A DNA stretch of 64,000 nt from a virus: positions 166,254 through 230,253 of IMG/VR virus record IMGVR_UViG_3300032770_000002. One strand, written 5' to 3'. Shown in pieces: positions 31,543 through 38,279 of this stretch (position 1 is the stretch's first letter; every line of letters begins with the position of its first letter). The position numbers were made by a program, and so were the translations under genes. The notes under the pieces are model-generated. The model did not search any database. It saw only the letters and a list, made by a program, of their open reading frames with translations, and was not told the DNA's origin.

Positions 31543-31678
31543 GTTTTATCTATCAGTCAAAACAATCCCCGGCGGTCCATTTCGCTCACGGAGCGCGTGA
31601 TTGAGCCGCTAAAATACGCTGTTTGACGGTCTTTAAACGTCACTGTTACGCCCCAGGCGTCAAAACTTTTTACATTTT
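31543..31678. other. Intergenic region between divergent AAA+ and SNF2 genes
   Basis: About 135 nt before the SNF2 promoter. It contains a small inverted repeat TGACG ... CGTCA (31624-31643) and AT-rich tracts. A minus-strand promoter for the AAA+ gene is expected here, but no clear -35/-10 pair was found. Confidence 0.4.
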
Positions 31679-31711
31679 TTTGTTTACAAATGGCAGGAGA
31701 CGTGATATATT
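31679..31711 (+). promoter_or_regulatory. Promoter with TTTGTTTACAAA element (leaderless)
   Basis: Element 31679-31690; -35 TTTACA (31683-31688), spacer 17, -10 TATATT (31706-31711); ATG 31718 exactly 6 nt downstream. Confidence 0.88.
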
Positions 31712-31717
31712 CCCTCC

Positions 31718-33718
31718 ATGACAACGACCACAGTTGAGATTGAGAAGCTCCTCAAGTGGAGTGAGCCTCAGATTCGTCAGACGTCGCGCGGCATCCGCTG
31801 CTTGCGCACGGCCGAACCGACCCAAGAATTTCGCGCCATTTGGAAGACCAACAGGCAGGTGCTCAAGGACGCTGGCCTTGGTTGGACCGAGTATCAGGGT
31901 GTCTGGACCGTCAATTGGTGGACTGACCCGCCGAAGGACTTCATGGAAGAGACCGCCGCGAAGGTCGCCGCCTCTTACAAAAAGGTCAGCGACATCACCG
32001 TCCCATCTCCCGACGGCCTCGCATACATGCCCTACCAGCTGGCGGCCATCGAGTTTGCGCAAGGGCGCAACGGCACGCTGTTTGGCGACGAGATGGGCCT
32101 GGGCAAGACCATCGAGGCCATTGGCGTCATCAACAACGACGCGACGATCAAAAATGTCCTGGTCATCTGTCCGTCTCGCCTCAAGATCAATTGGTCCCGT
32201 GAGTTGAACAAGTGGCTTACTCGGCCGATGACTGTCGGCTTGACCAACGGCATTCTTCCCGCCACGAACGTGGTCATCATCGCTTATACGTCTTGCGCCA
32301 AGTTTGAGGCCGAGATCCTGGCCCGCAAGTGGGACCTCGTTGTGATGGACGAAATTCACTACATCAAAAACCCTGGTGCGCAGCGCACTCGGACGGTCAC
32401 CAACATCGCCAAGGAGACGGCGCGCAAGATCGGCATGACTGGCACCCCGATTCAGAATCGCATTGGCGAGCTGTTCACCGTCCTCAACCTCCTTGACCCG
32501 GTCACCTGGAATGACCGCAACAAGTTTTTCCGCCGCTACGTCTACTACGCGAATGAAACTCGCCTCGCTGAACTGCAGCGCCTGCTTCGGACGAGCGTGA
32601 TGATTCGCCGGATGAAGAAGGACGTGCTGACTGAGCTCCCGGCGAAGCGCCGCCAGACCATCATCATCGGCAAGGAAGGTTACGAGAATGCCCTCGCCCA
32701 CGAGCGCGAAGTTATGGCCAAGTTTGAGAAGCAGCTTCTCGAAAGCCACGTCGAGCTCGAGTTAGCCAAGGCCAGTGGCAATGAGGCTGAATATAAGTCA
32801 GCGCTTGCCCGCCTTCGCAGCGCCAACACCGTTTGCTTCGCTGAGATTTCGAAGGCCCGCCACGAGACGGCCAAGGCCAAAGTCCCCGACGTCATCGAGC
32901 AGGTCAAAGGGTTCCTTGACGCAACGAGCGAGAAGATCGTCGTCTTCGCCCATCACGTTGACGTGCTCGAGGCCATTCACGCTGCGTTTCCTGGCTCTGG
33001 GCTTATCCACGGCCAAGTCAGTCAACAGGCTGGTCAAGCCGCTCTGGATCGCTTTCAGACCGACCCTGACTGCCGCGTGCTGGTCAGCTCCATCCTCGCT
33101 GGTGGACTTGGGCTGAACATGACCGCGGGCAGCGTGGCCATCTTTGCCGAACTCGATTGGGTTCCCACAAACTTGGACCAAGCTGAAAGCCGCCTGCATC
33201 GCAAAGGCCAAGAGCTGTCCACGCTGTTTGCCTACGTCATCCTCGAAGACTCGCTCGACGGGCGGATGATTGACATCCTCCTTGAGAAGCTGGCCATCAT
33301 TGACTCAGCCATGGGCGATGAGAAAGACGGCGACGAGCCGCTGTTCCCGAACCTGTCCGGAAACACGGACAAGTCGGCAGTCACCATCACGATGAAGGAA
33401 TATCGTGAGACGACCCTCGTGATGCCCGAGGCCCAGATGAAGGCCATTCACACCGGTCTGCGAATGCTCGCGCGGGTCTGTGACGGAGCCGTTGAGCTGG
33501 ATGGCCAGGGCTTCAACAAGCTTGACACGGCGGTTGGGCATCGGCTGGCCACGCTCAATTATCTCAGCCCGCGGCAAGCCCTGCTAGGTCAGAAGCTGGT
33601 CAATCGCTATCGTGGTCAGCTCCCGGCTGACTTGGTCGCCGTGGCTAAGGGAACACCAGCTACGCAGCCTGAAACTTCCGTGGCGCAGCCCACGCAAACC
33701 TACGACTGTGGGCTATGA
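31718..33718 (+). CDS. SNF2-family DNA translocase/helicase
   Basis: 666 residues. Helicase motifs: MPYQLAAIEFAQG (Q-like), GDEMGLGKT (Walker A, 123-131), VMDEIHYIKN (DEIH box), GMTGTPIQNRIGEL (motif III), then the C-terminal lobe VFAHHVDVLE, LVSSILAGGLGLNMT and DQAESRLHRKGQ (motif VI). Closest pattern is SMARCAL1/ZRANB3-like annealing helicases. Acts on DNA rather than unwinding it conventionally. Probably assists replication or recombination. Confidence 0.93.
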   Translation: MTTTTVEIEKLLKWSEPQIRQTSRGIRCLRTAEPTQEFRAIWKTNRQVLKDAGLGWTEYQGVWTVNWWTDPPKDFMEETAAKVAASYKKVSDITVPSPDGLAYMPYQLAAIEFAQGRNGTLFGDEMGLGKTIEAIGVINNDATIKNVLVICPSRLKINWSRELNKWLTRPMTVGLTNGILPATNVVIIAYTSCAKFEAEILARKWDLVVMDEIHYIKNPGAQRTRTVTNIAKETARKIGMTGTPIQNRIGELFTVLNLLDPVTWNDRNKFFRRYVYYANETRLAELQRLLRTSVMIRRMKKDVLTELPAKRRQTIIIGKEGYENALAHEREVMAKFEKQLLESHVELELAKASGNEAEYKSALARLRSANTVCFAEISKARHETAKAKVPDVIEQVKGFLDATSEKIVVFAHHVDVLEAIHAAFPGSGLIHGQVSQQAGQAALDRFQTDPDCRVLVSSILAGGLGLNMTAGSVAIFAELDWVPTNLDQAESRLHRKGQELSTLFAYVILEDSLDGRMIDILLEKLAIIDSAMGDEKDGDEPLFPNLSGNTDKSAVTITMKEYRETTLVMPEAQMKAIHTGLRMLARVCDGAVELDGQGFNKLDTAVGHRLATLNYLSPRQALLGQKLVNRYRGQLPADLVAVAKGTPATQPETSVAQPTQTYDCGL

Positions 33719-34137
33719 GCGACTTGCCATTTAACGTGCTTGTCGGTTTGACGTTGACTGAGGTTAACGCGACTGTCGGTGACACTGAAGTCTTTCTTCT
33801 TTCAGCCGATGGGCGTCTTTTTAGGATGCACAACTTCGAGTCGGATTGCGGCAATGACGTCGACGTTCAACTTGACGACATCTGCGGTGAGCTCAGCGAC
33901 ATCATCGGTGAACCGATCGTTCAAGCCGAGATGTCGAACAATGACCGCCAGACAATTCACGAACTTCTTGAAACTGGCGTCGTAAAGGGAAAGTCCGATG
34001 ACGAGAATTTTACCTGGACATTTTATCGGATTACGACAATAAAAGGCCAGGTCGTTCTTCGATGGTATGGAAGATCCAATGGCTACTACAGTGAGGAAGT
34101 CCAACTAACGGAGATTAAACCGCGTGAAAACATTTAA
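33715..34137 (+). CDS. Hypothetical protein
   Basis: 140 residues (MSDLPFNVLVGLTLTEVN...), ATGA-coupled to the SNF2 gene. Beta-rich with an acidic middle (CGNDVDVQLDDICGELSDI). No motif recognised. First of five small coupled genes to 35818. Confidence 0.7.
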   Translation: MSDLPFNVLVGLTLTEVNATVGDTEVFLLSADGRLFRMHNFESDCGNDVDVQLDDICGELSDIIGEPIVQAEMSNNDRQTIHELLETGVVKGKSDDENFTWTFYRITTIKGQVVLRWYGRSNGYYSEEVQLTEIKPRENI

Positions 34138-34492
34138 AGCAAGACTAATCGCTGAATTTGAGTTCGAGACTGACGCCGACAGTGTCGGTGACGCCCAAGT
34201 TGACGCCTTGCGTTTCGTGCAGGCGCACATCATGGACGACGAAGACCAGCGTCCAATTCGGATTAAACGGTTGGCCATCGGTGAGGAACCGCTTACCTTA
34301 GACAAGGGCCACATCGACCAGGTAGAGCACAACATCTCGCCACCAATGAGGAAAGCCATCACACTTCCCATTGAACTTGGCGGTGGTAAACGATGCGCCG
34401 TCTACGTGGCGCTGGGCGGTTTTACCGCGCTCAACTACCCAATCTCTAACGAGGAACTTCAAACAATCGCAAAAAGATTGGAGGTCATATGA
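34124..34492 (+). CDS. Hypothetical protein
   Basis: 122 residues from GTG 34124 (MKTFKARLIAEFEFETDAD...). Overlaps the previous gene by 14 nt and the next by 4. Pattern of alternating strands; no recognised domain. Confidence 0.65.
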   Translation: MKTFKARLIAEFEFETDADSVGDAQVDALRFVQAHIMDDEDQRPIRIKRLAIGEEPLTLDKGHIDQVEHNISPPMRKAITLPIELGGGKRCAVYVALGGFTALNYPISNEELQTIAKRLEVI

Positions 34493-34878
34493 CACTGCCT
34501 GAACTACGAAAGCGGCTTGGCTTGACTGAAGGCCAGTTGCTAAAAAGCGACACCGGGATGCTCGGTGACATACTGGGCGTCGTCGATGACTACGCCCTGA
34601 TCGGCGTGCTAGCCACTGGAAGGGTCGAGCGGGTGCCGATCACCTCCCTGCTTGCCAACGCGCCGTGCAAGCTGACGGACCAGGAGAAAGAGGTGGCGCT
34701 TTGCCTTGCCCAAGGGTTCAACAGCATCGAAAAAATTGCCAACATGACAGGCGTTGATGAGGAGGCCGTTGAGGCAATGGTGGCTGTCGTGCGCGACGAA
34801 AAGACCTACCTCGAACTCCTTGAAAAGGACCTTGACGACACGGTCGAATTTTTGGGTGAACACAATTGTGGATTATGA
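34489..34878 (+). CDS. Protein with LuxR-like helix-turn-helix
   Basis: 129 residues. LTDQEKEVALCLAQGFNSIEKIANMTGVDEEAVEAMV (about residues 62-98) fits a LuxR/sigma-region-4-like HTH. The N-terminal part (LTEGQLLKSDTGMLGDILGVVDDYALIGVL) is SH3-like in pattern. Could bind DNA; it is the only candidate transcription factor I see near the TTTACA promoters. Assignment is by pattern. Confidence 0.5.
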   Translation: MTLPELRKRLGLTEGQLLKSDTGMLGDILGVVDDYALIGVLATGRVERVPITSLLANAPCKLTDQEKEVALCLAQGFNSIEKIANMTGVDEEAVEAMVAVVRDEKTYLELLEKDLDDTVEFLGEHNCGL

Positions 34879-35102
34879 GAAAAACGATCAATGACGCTGA
34901 GAAACCTCGTGGCACGCCCATCGAACGGCCGTGGCTTGACAAGGAAGACAAGCCGATACTTGACGAACTGGGTCAACAAATGCGCTGCACTCAGCGTCTT
35001 CTCGTTGACCACGGGCACCACTACATCTTCTGTGGGGCTTACCATCCTAAACTGCCGACCGTCATGACTGAAAAAGGGCCGAGGTGCATTTTTCACCGAT
35101 GA
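34875..35102 (+). CDS. Small hypothetical protein
   Basis: 75 residues from ATG 34875, overlapping the preceding stop (ATGA). Contains CTQRLLVDHGHHYIFCGAYH and CIFH, a possible Cys/His metal site. Function unknown. Confidence 0.65.
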   Translation: MRKTINDAEKPRGTPIERPWLDKEDKPILDELGQQMRCTQRLLVDHGHHYIFCGAYHPKLPTVMTEKGPRCIFHR

Positions 35103-35818
35103 AAACTCTCGTTCTCCACCTTAAGGATTCGACAACGGACTTTCTCAAGGCCATTTACGATGGCCGGCCTGACTGCACGGTCATGACGAATGGTTCGAGG
35201 CGCCAGATCGCGGAAGCTCTGGCTAGTCACGATCAAGTCTACATGCTTGGCCATGGTTGCTTTGACGGTCTCTTCTGGGACGGCTTCATGATCAGCCATG
35301 AGTTTGGGCCGCTCATCAAACTAAAGCCGGGCCTCTTTATCTGGTGCAACGCCGACGGTTACGCCATTCGGCACAAACTGACCGGGCTTGTCTCAGGGAT
35401 GTTCATCTCCGAGGTGATGGAGGCCCAAATTTACAGCGTCCCAACCACGCAGGAGCAGGTGACGGCCTCGAATGACTTCTTCTCAAGGACCGTTCGAAAC
35501 TGCATCGACTCCAATACTCCGCTGGACGCCGTTCGTTTGAACTACTCCAATCACCTTCCAGTGACGGCTTTTAACCGAGATCGGATCTACGTCTTCGACA
35601 AAGGTGAACCGACTCCAAAACTTCACCCAACGAGCGTGGTCAACAAGCTTTATGAAATACGTGATGTTCACTCACAAACCATCAGGGATGCGCTACCCGG
35701 TCTTCATGGCCGGCCATATCAGCCATTCGGACGTAAAACTGGACGACAAAAACTTCGAGGCGACGTCGGCCGGCGAATTCGACGTCGAGACGGGGAGGTG
35801 CGTGGGCCAGAGCTCTAG
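35099..35818 (+). CDS. Hypothetical protein with long out-of-frame 3' overlap
   Basis: 239 residues from ATG 35099. The body (MKTLVLHLKDSTTDFLKAIYD ... YMLGHGCFDGLFWDGFMIS) looks like a genuine alpha/beta protein, and LVLHLKDSTTDFL with LGHG suggests a caspase- or CHAT-like or hydrolase-type fold without clear catalytic proof. After about residue 184 the sequence turns Arg-rich (RKTGRQKLRGDVGRRIRRRD) where it overlaps the next gene, suggesting a lost stop or frameshift. Confidence 0.6.
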   Translation: MKTLVLHLKDSTTDFLKAIYDGRPDCTVMTNGSRRQIAEALASHDQVYMLGHGCFDGLFWDGFMISHEFGPLIKLKPGLFIWCNADGYAIRHKLTGLVSGMFISEVMEAQIYSVPTTQEQVTASNDFFSRTVRNCIDSNTPLDAVRLNYSNHLPVTAFNRDRIYVFDKGEPTPKLHPTSVVNKLYEIRDVHSQTIRDALPGLHGRPYQPFGRKTGRQKLRGDVGRRIRRRDGEVRGPEL

Positions 35819-35927
35819 CCTGCGGATGAAGCCGGCCCACGGCGACGACGTCATCTGCCACCTGGTCGTTTCAAACCTCGAGTCGATGATGATCATGGCC
35901 CAGGACATTGTCGATAATTCTCGTTAA
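35652..35927 (+). CDS. Hypothetical protein overlapping the preceding gene
   Basis: 91 residues from ATG 35652 (MKYVMFTHKPSGMRYPVFMAG...). Composition is normal for a soluble protein, with a beta N-terminus and a C-terminal helix (LESMMIMAQDIVDNS). It shares 167 nt with the preceding gene in another frame. This frame is the more protein-like of the two in the shared stretch. Function unknown. Confidence 0.65.
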   Translation: MKYVMFTHKPSGMRYPVFMAGHISHSDVKLDDKNFEATSAGEFDVETGRCVGQSSSLRMKPAHGDDVICHLVVSNLESMMIMAQDIVDNSR

Positions 35928-35929
35928 TT

Positions 35930-35961
35930 TTTGTTTACAAAATTCGGATTGTATGTATAAT
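35930..35961 (+). promoter_or_regulatory. Promoter with TTTGTTTACAAA element
   Basis: Element 35930-35941; -35 TTTACA (35934-35939), spacer 16, -10 TATAAT (35956-35961), the only perfect consensus -10 of the family here. ATG codons follow at +4 and +7 nt, so a leaderless or near-leaderless transcript is expected. Confidence 0.83.
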
Positions 35962-35965
35962 GGTT

Positions 35966-36604
35966 ATGATGACATTTGACAAAGGCAAACTTGACTTGAT
36001 GGCGATTTACCTGTGCCAGTGTCGCGTGAAGTCGCTGGCCGAATCACAGGACGTCCACGTTCCGCCGAGCGCTGGCGAGGCCATTCAGCTCATTCGATTT
36101 CTCAAGGACGCGGGTGTCAAGCCGCTGGTCATCGGGTCCGTTGGCGTCCTCAGTTACCTGAACGTTGACCCAACCAAGAATTTCAGGCCGACCGTTGACC
36201 TGGACCTCTGGGTTGAAAAAGTTCCGCGTCAGTTGCCGCGTGGTTGGACGATCGACCACGAAGCGATTGGCGTCGACAGCTGGGTGAGTCCTTCGGGTGG
36301 CACGGTTGACTTCATTGTTCCTGGACAAAAATTTCCGTCTGGCGGGCGTTCACCGAAGTCGATCAACGCCAACCCTGACTTTGTCGACACTGACTTTCCA
36401 GTCGCTGATTGGGTTGACTTGGTTAAGCTGAAGCTTAACTCGGTTCGTGAGAAAGACCTGGCTGACGTCATTGCGCTTGTGCGCGCCATGGGCCGCGTTC
36501 CAAGTCCAACTGAACTTGGTTCTTTGAATGGTGACCAGCGCGATAATCTTGACTTGGTTAAGAAGTGGTTCCAGCTTCGTCCAAGTGGTCAATACGGCGA
36601 GTGA
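35966..36604 (+). CDS. Nucleotidyltransferase-fold protein
   Basis: 212 residues from ATG 35966 (or 35969; an upstream ATG overlaps the -10). PLVIGSVGVLSYLNVDPTKNF and RPTVDLDLWVE carry the GS motif and the D-x-D of MNT/AbiEii-like nucleotidyltransferases; the third acidic residue may be in GTVDFIV. The C-terminal half is helical (LADVIALVRAMGRVPS). Relatives act as toxin-antitoxin enzymes or tRNA/nucleotide modifiers. Function here unknown; the strong promoter implies early use. Confidence 0.65.
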   Translation: MMTFDKGKLDLMAIYLCQCRVKSLAESQDVHVPPSAGEAIQLIRFLKDAGVKPLVIGSVGVLSYLNVDPTKNFRPTVDLDLWVEKVPRQLPRGWTIDHEAIGVDSWVSPSGGTVDFIVPGQKFPSGGRSPKSINANPDFVDTDFPVADWVDLVKLKLNSVREKDLADVIALVRAMGRVPSPTELGSLNGDQRDNLDLVKKWFQLRPSGQYGE

Positions 36605-36612
36605 TCAACGTT

Positions 36613-37179
36613 ATGCCAGACGAAAAGGAAAGTAAGCCAAAGCCGGCGGCAAAGCGACCGCCCGTTCTCGACGTTCATCGCCACATTCGTGAACTTGACG
36701 TCGTGTGGTATCACCACAGCTGCTGGGCGTGCGTTCGCTTGACCGACTGTTCAGCCAAGCTGGTCGAAGTGGGCCCAAACTGGGCCGAGGCGACTGGCAT
36801 TCGAACTGACGGAAACGGGATACGCGTCAGTCCTGGGATTCTGGTGGGCTCTGAGGACGGGGTGACAAGCCGTGACTCGACCACGATGTGGCTCATCGGC
36901 CGCCTTACGCCGGGTCAGATTATTCGTGAGGAGACGCCGATCTCGCCAAGTCGAGGACGAACGATCATTGGGACAGTTGACGTGCCAATGCCTGGATTTG
37001 CCCCAAGCGCCAAGCGAAAGCGCGCCCCGGTTGAAGTTGAATCGGCCAGTGATGACTCGCCTATACCGGCTCCCCTGGACCCAATTTTGATGGCGCTACA
37101 ATCTGCCGCCGAACAATTTGCCCGCGTCTTGGGACCGGTTGCGGCACCCGCTGGCGAATCATCTGCTGCCACCGAGTAA
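36613..37179 (+). CDS. Hypothetical protein
   Basis: 188 residues from ATG 36613 (a GTG at 36601 overlapping the previous stop is an alternative). Lys/Pro-rich N-terminus (EKESKPKPAAKRPP), then a beta-like domain and a Pro/Ala C-terminus. Its last 119 nt are covered antisense by another possible gene. No domain recognised. Confidence 0.6.
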   Translation: MPDEKESKPKPAAKRPPVLDVHRHIRELDVVWYHHSCWACVRLTDCSAKLVEVGPNWAEATGIRTDGNGIRVSPGILVGSEDGVTSRDSTTMWLIGRLTPGQIIREETPISPSRGRTIIGTVDVPMPGFAPSAKRKRAPVEVESASDDSPIPAPLDPILMALQSAAEQFARVLGPVAAPAGESSAATE

Positions 37180-37423
37180 GCGGATACTCGCGCAAGAGGC
37201 GGCCCAGTTCCTGGATTACCTTAAAAGCGTCCCCGTTGCGCCCAGTCTCTTCCATCCACAAGGCCACGGCATTCCTCAGCCCTTCGCTGCCAAGAGTCTT
37301 CCAGAGTGAATGCAGGTTGTCCTGCCAGTCATATTGGCCGACCTCGTCCTGGATGAACTCGGCCGCCAGGTCCTCTGGGTCTTCAACTTCAAAGGCAGAC
37401 TCAATCAGTTTCTTTGCCAGCAC
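37061..37423 (-). CDS. Hypothetical protein, partly antisense to the preceding gene
   Basis: 120 residues from GTG 37423 (MLAKKLIESAFEVEDPEDLAAEF...). The first ~85 residues are well-composed and helical (GLRNAVALWMEETGRNGDAF), and occupy the stretch 37180-37423 where no plus-strand gene exists. The last ~35 residues (RQRVPQPVPRRGQIVRRQ) are antisense to the other gene and look non-selected. Confidence 0.55.
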   Translation of the reverse strand: MLAKKLIESAFEVEDPEDLAAEFIQDEVGQYDWQDNLHSLWKTLGSEGLRNAVALWMEETGRNGDAFKVIQELGRLLREYPLTRWQQMIRQRVPQPVPRRGQIVRRQIVAPSKLGPGEPV

Positions 37424-37440
37424 GCCGTAACTAATGCGAG

Positions 37441-37469
37441 TTTACACACGAGCCGAAGTTCTGTATCTT
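37441..37469 (+). promoter_or_regulatory. Promoter-like site without the full palindrome
   Basis: -35 TTTACA (37441-37446), spacer 17, -10 TATCTT (37464-37469), ATG 37475 after 5 nt. The 5' half of the TTTGTTTACAAA element is missing, so it may be constitutive relative to the others. Confidence 0.65.
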
Positions 37470-37474
37470 GTCAT

Positions 37475-37666
37475 ATGAGTGAAGACGCTAACGGGAAGTG
37501 GTGCGTGCTCGTTGACGGGCGCCAGGTGACTGGTCCACTTGACGAGTCCTCCGCTAAGACCCAAGCAGATGAACGCCGACGAAAAATCGCCAAGTCCAAG
37601 TCAACCAACGAAGGACAAGGCGCTTCCGTCCCAATCATCGAAGCGAAACAAATCCTCTTCGGTTGA
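37475..37666 (+). CDS. Small hypothetical protein before terminase genes
   Basis: 63 residues (MSEDANGKWCVLVDGRQVTG...), near-leaderless start. The first ~35 residues look like a small beta sheet. The 3' ~98 nt overlap the next gene in another frame. Function unknown. Confidence 0.55.
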   Translation: MSEDANGKWCVLVDGRQVTGPLDESSAKTQADERRRKIAKSKSTNEGQGASVPIIEAKQILFG

Positions 37667-38276
37667 GAAACAATCGACGCCACCACCGTCGGTTCAGGCT
37701 TCCGTTGCGATTCCACTCGAGGTCCTTCTCAACCCTGGACAATTTCTTAAGGCCTGTCTAGACGCCCCTGAAACCGGGGCTGAGCTCCTAACCACTGACC
37801 CATCGCTATCCGTTTTGCAGGACTTGGTTGAGGCGATGCGGACTGGCGAGAGCGTTGACGACCTCAAAGTCCCAATCATTCAGCTGACTGGGAACCAGGA
37901 AGAACGGGCCAAGCTCGTTCGCAGCCTCCAACTTTCACACGACTACACGCGCCTCGCAAAATTCCTCATCATTCGGTCGAAACTGGAGCAAGTCGTGATG
38001 GGCTATGCCGCGGATGGAAAGTTTACCCCGGCCGAAAGCCTTTCATTTTACCGCACGGTTCGTGAGGAAATTTCTGACATTCAAAGCGCCGTTAGTGAGG
38101 GTGCTGCCGCGGGCGGTGACGTGACGACGATGCTGAACAAGGTTACGTTTGCGACCAAGGCCCAGGAGGTTGAGCTGGCCAAGCGAGTCAAGGGCTCGCC
38201 TTACAACCGCGAGCTAGTTAGAAAGCTAGTTTACAAACTCTCAAAATTGGTTAGGGATAAAAAGGTTAAGGCATGA
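37569..38276 (+). CDS. Putative small terminase subunit
   Basis: 235 residues from ATG 37569. A disordered Ser/Lys/Pro-rich N-terminus (SPSPSQPTKDKALPSQ) is followed by a helical domain (ESLSFYRTVREEISDIQSAV). It ends with a basic segment (RKLVYKLSKLVRDKKVKA). Its position 3 nt before the large terminase gene is the main argument. No HTH is clear. A different DNA-packaging accessory protein is possible. Confidence 0.5.
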   Translation: MNADEKSPSPSQPTKDKALPSQSSKRNKSSSVEKQSTPPPSVQASVAIPLEVLLNPGQFLKACLDAPETGAELLTTDPSLSVLQDLVEAMRTGESVDDLKVPIIQLTGNQEERAKLVRSLQLSHDYTRLAKFLIIRSKLEQVVMGYAADGKFTPAESLSFYRTVREEISDIQSAVSEGAAAGGDVTTMLNKVTFATKAQEVELAKRVKGSPYNRELVRKLVYKLSKLVRDKKVKA

Positions 38277-38279
38277 GCG

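Noticed and set aside
31670-32749. 359-residue minus-strand open frame
   Set aside because: Antisense to the SNF2 helicase, low-complexity composition from GC-skewed codons; a shadow frame.
38228-38260. TTTACAAAC near the end of the small terminase gene
   Set aside because: No TATAAT-like hexamer at 16-17 bp and the next gene start is too far; likely coding sequence.
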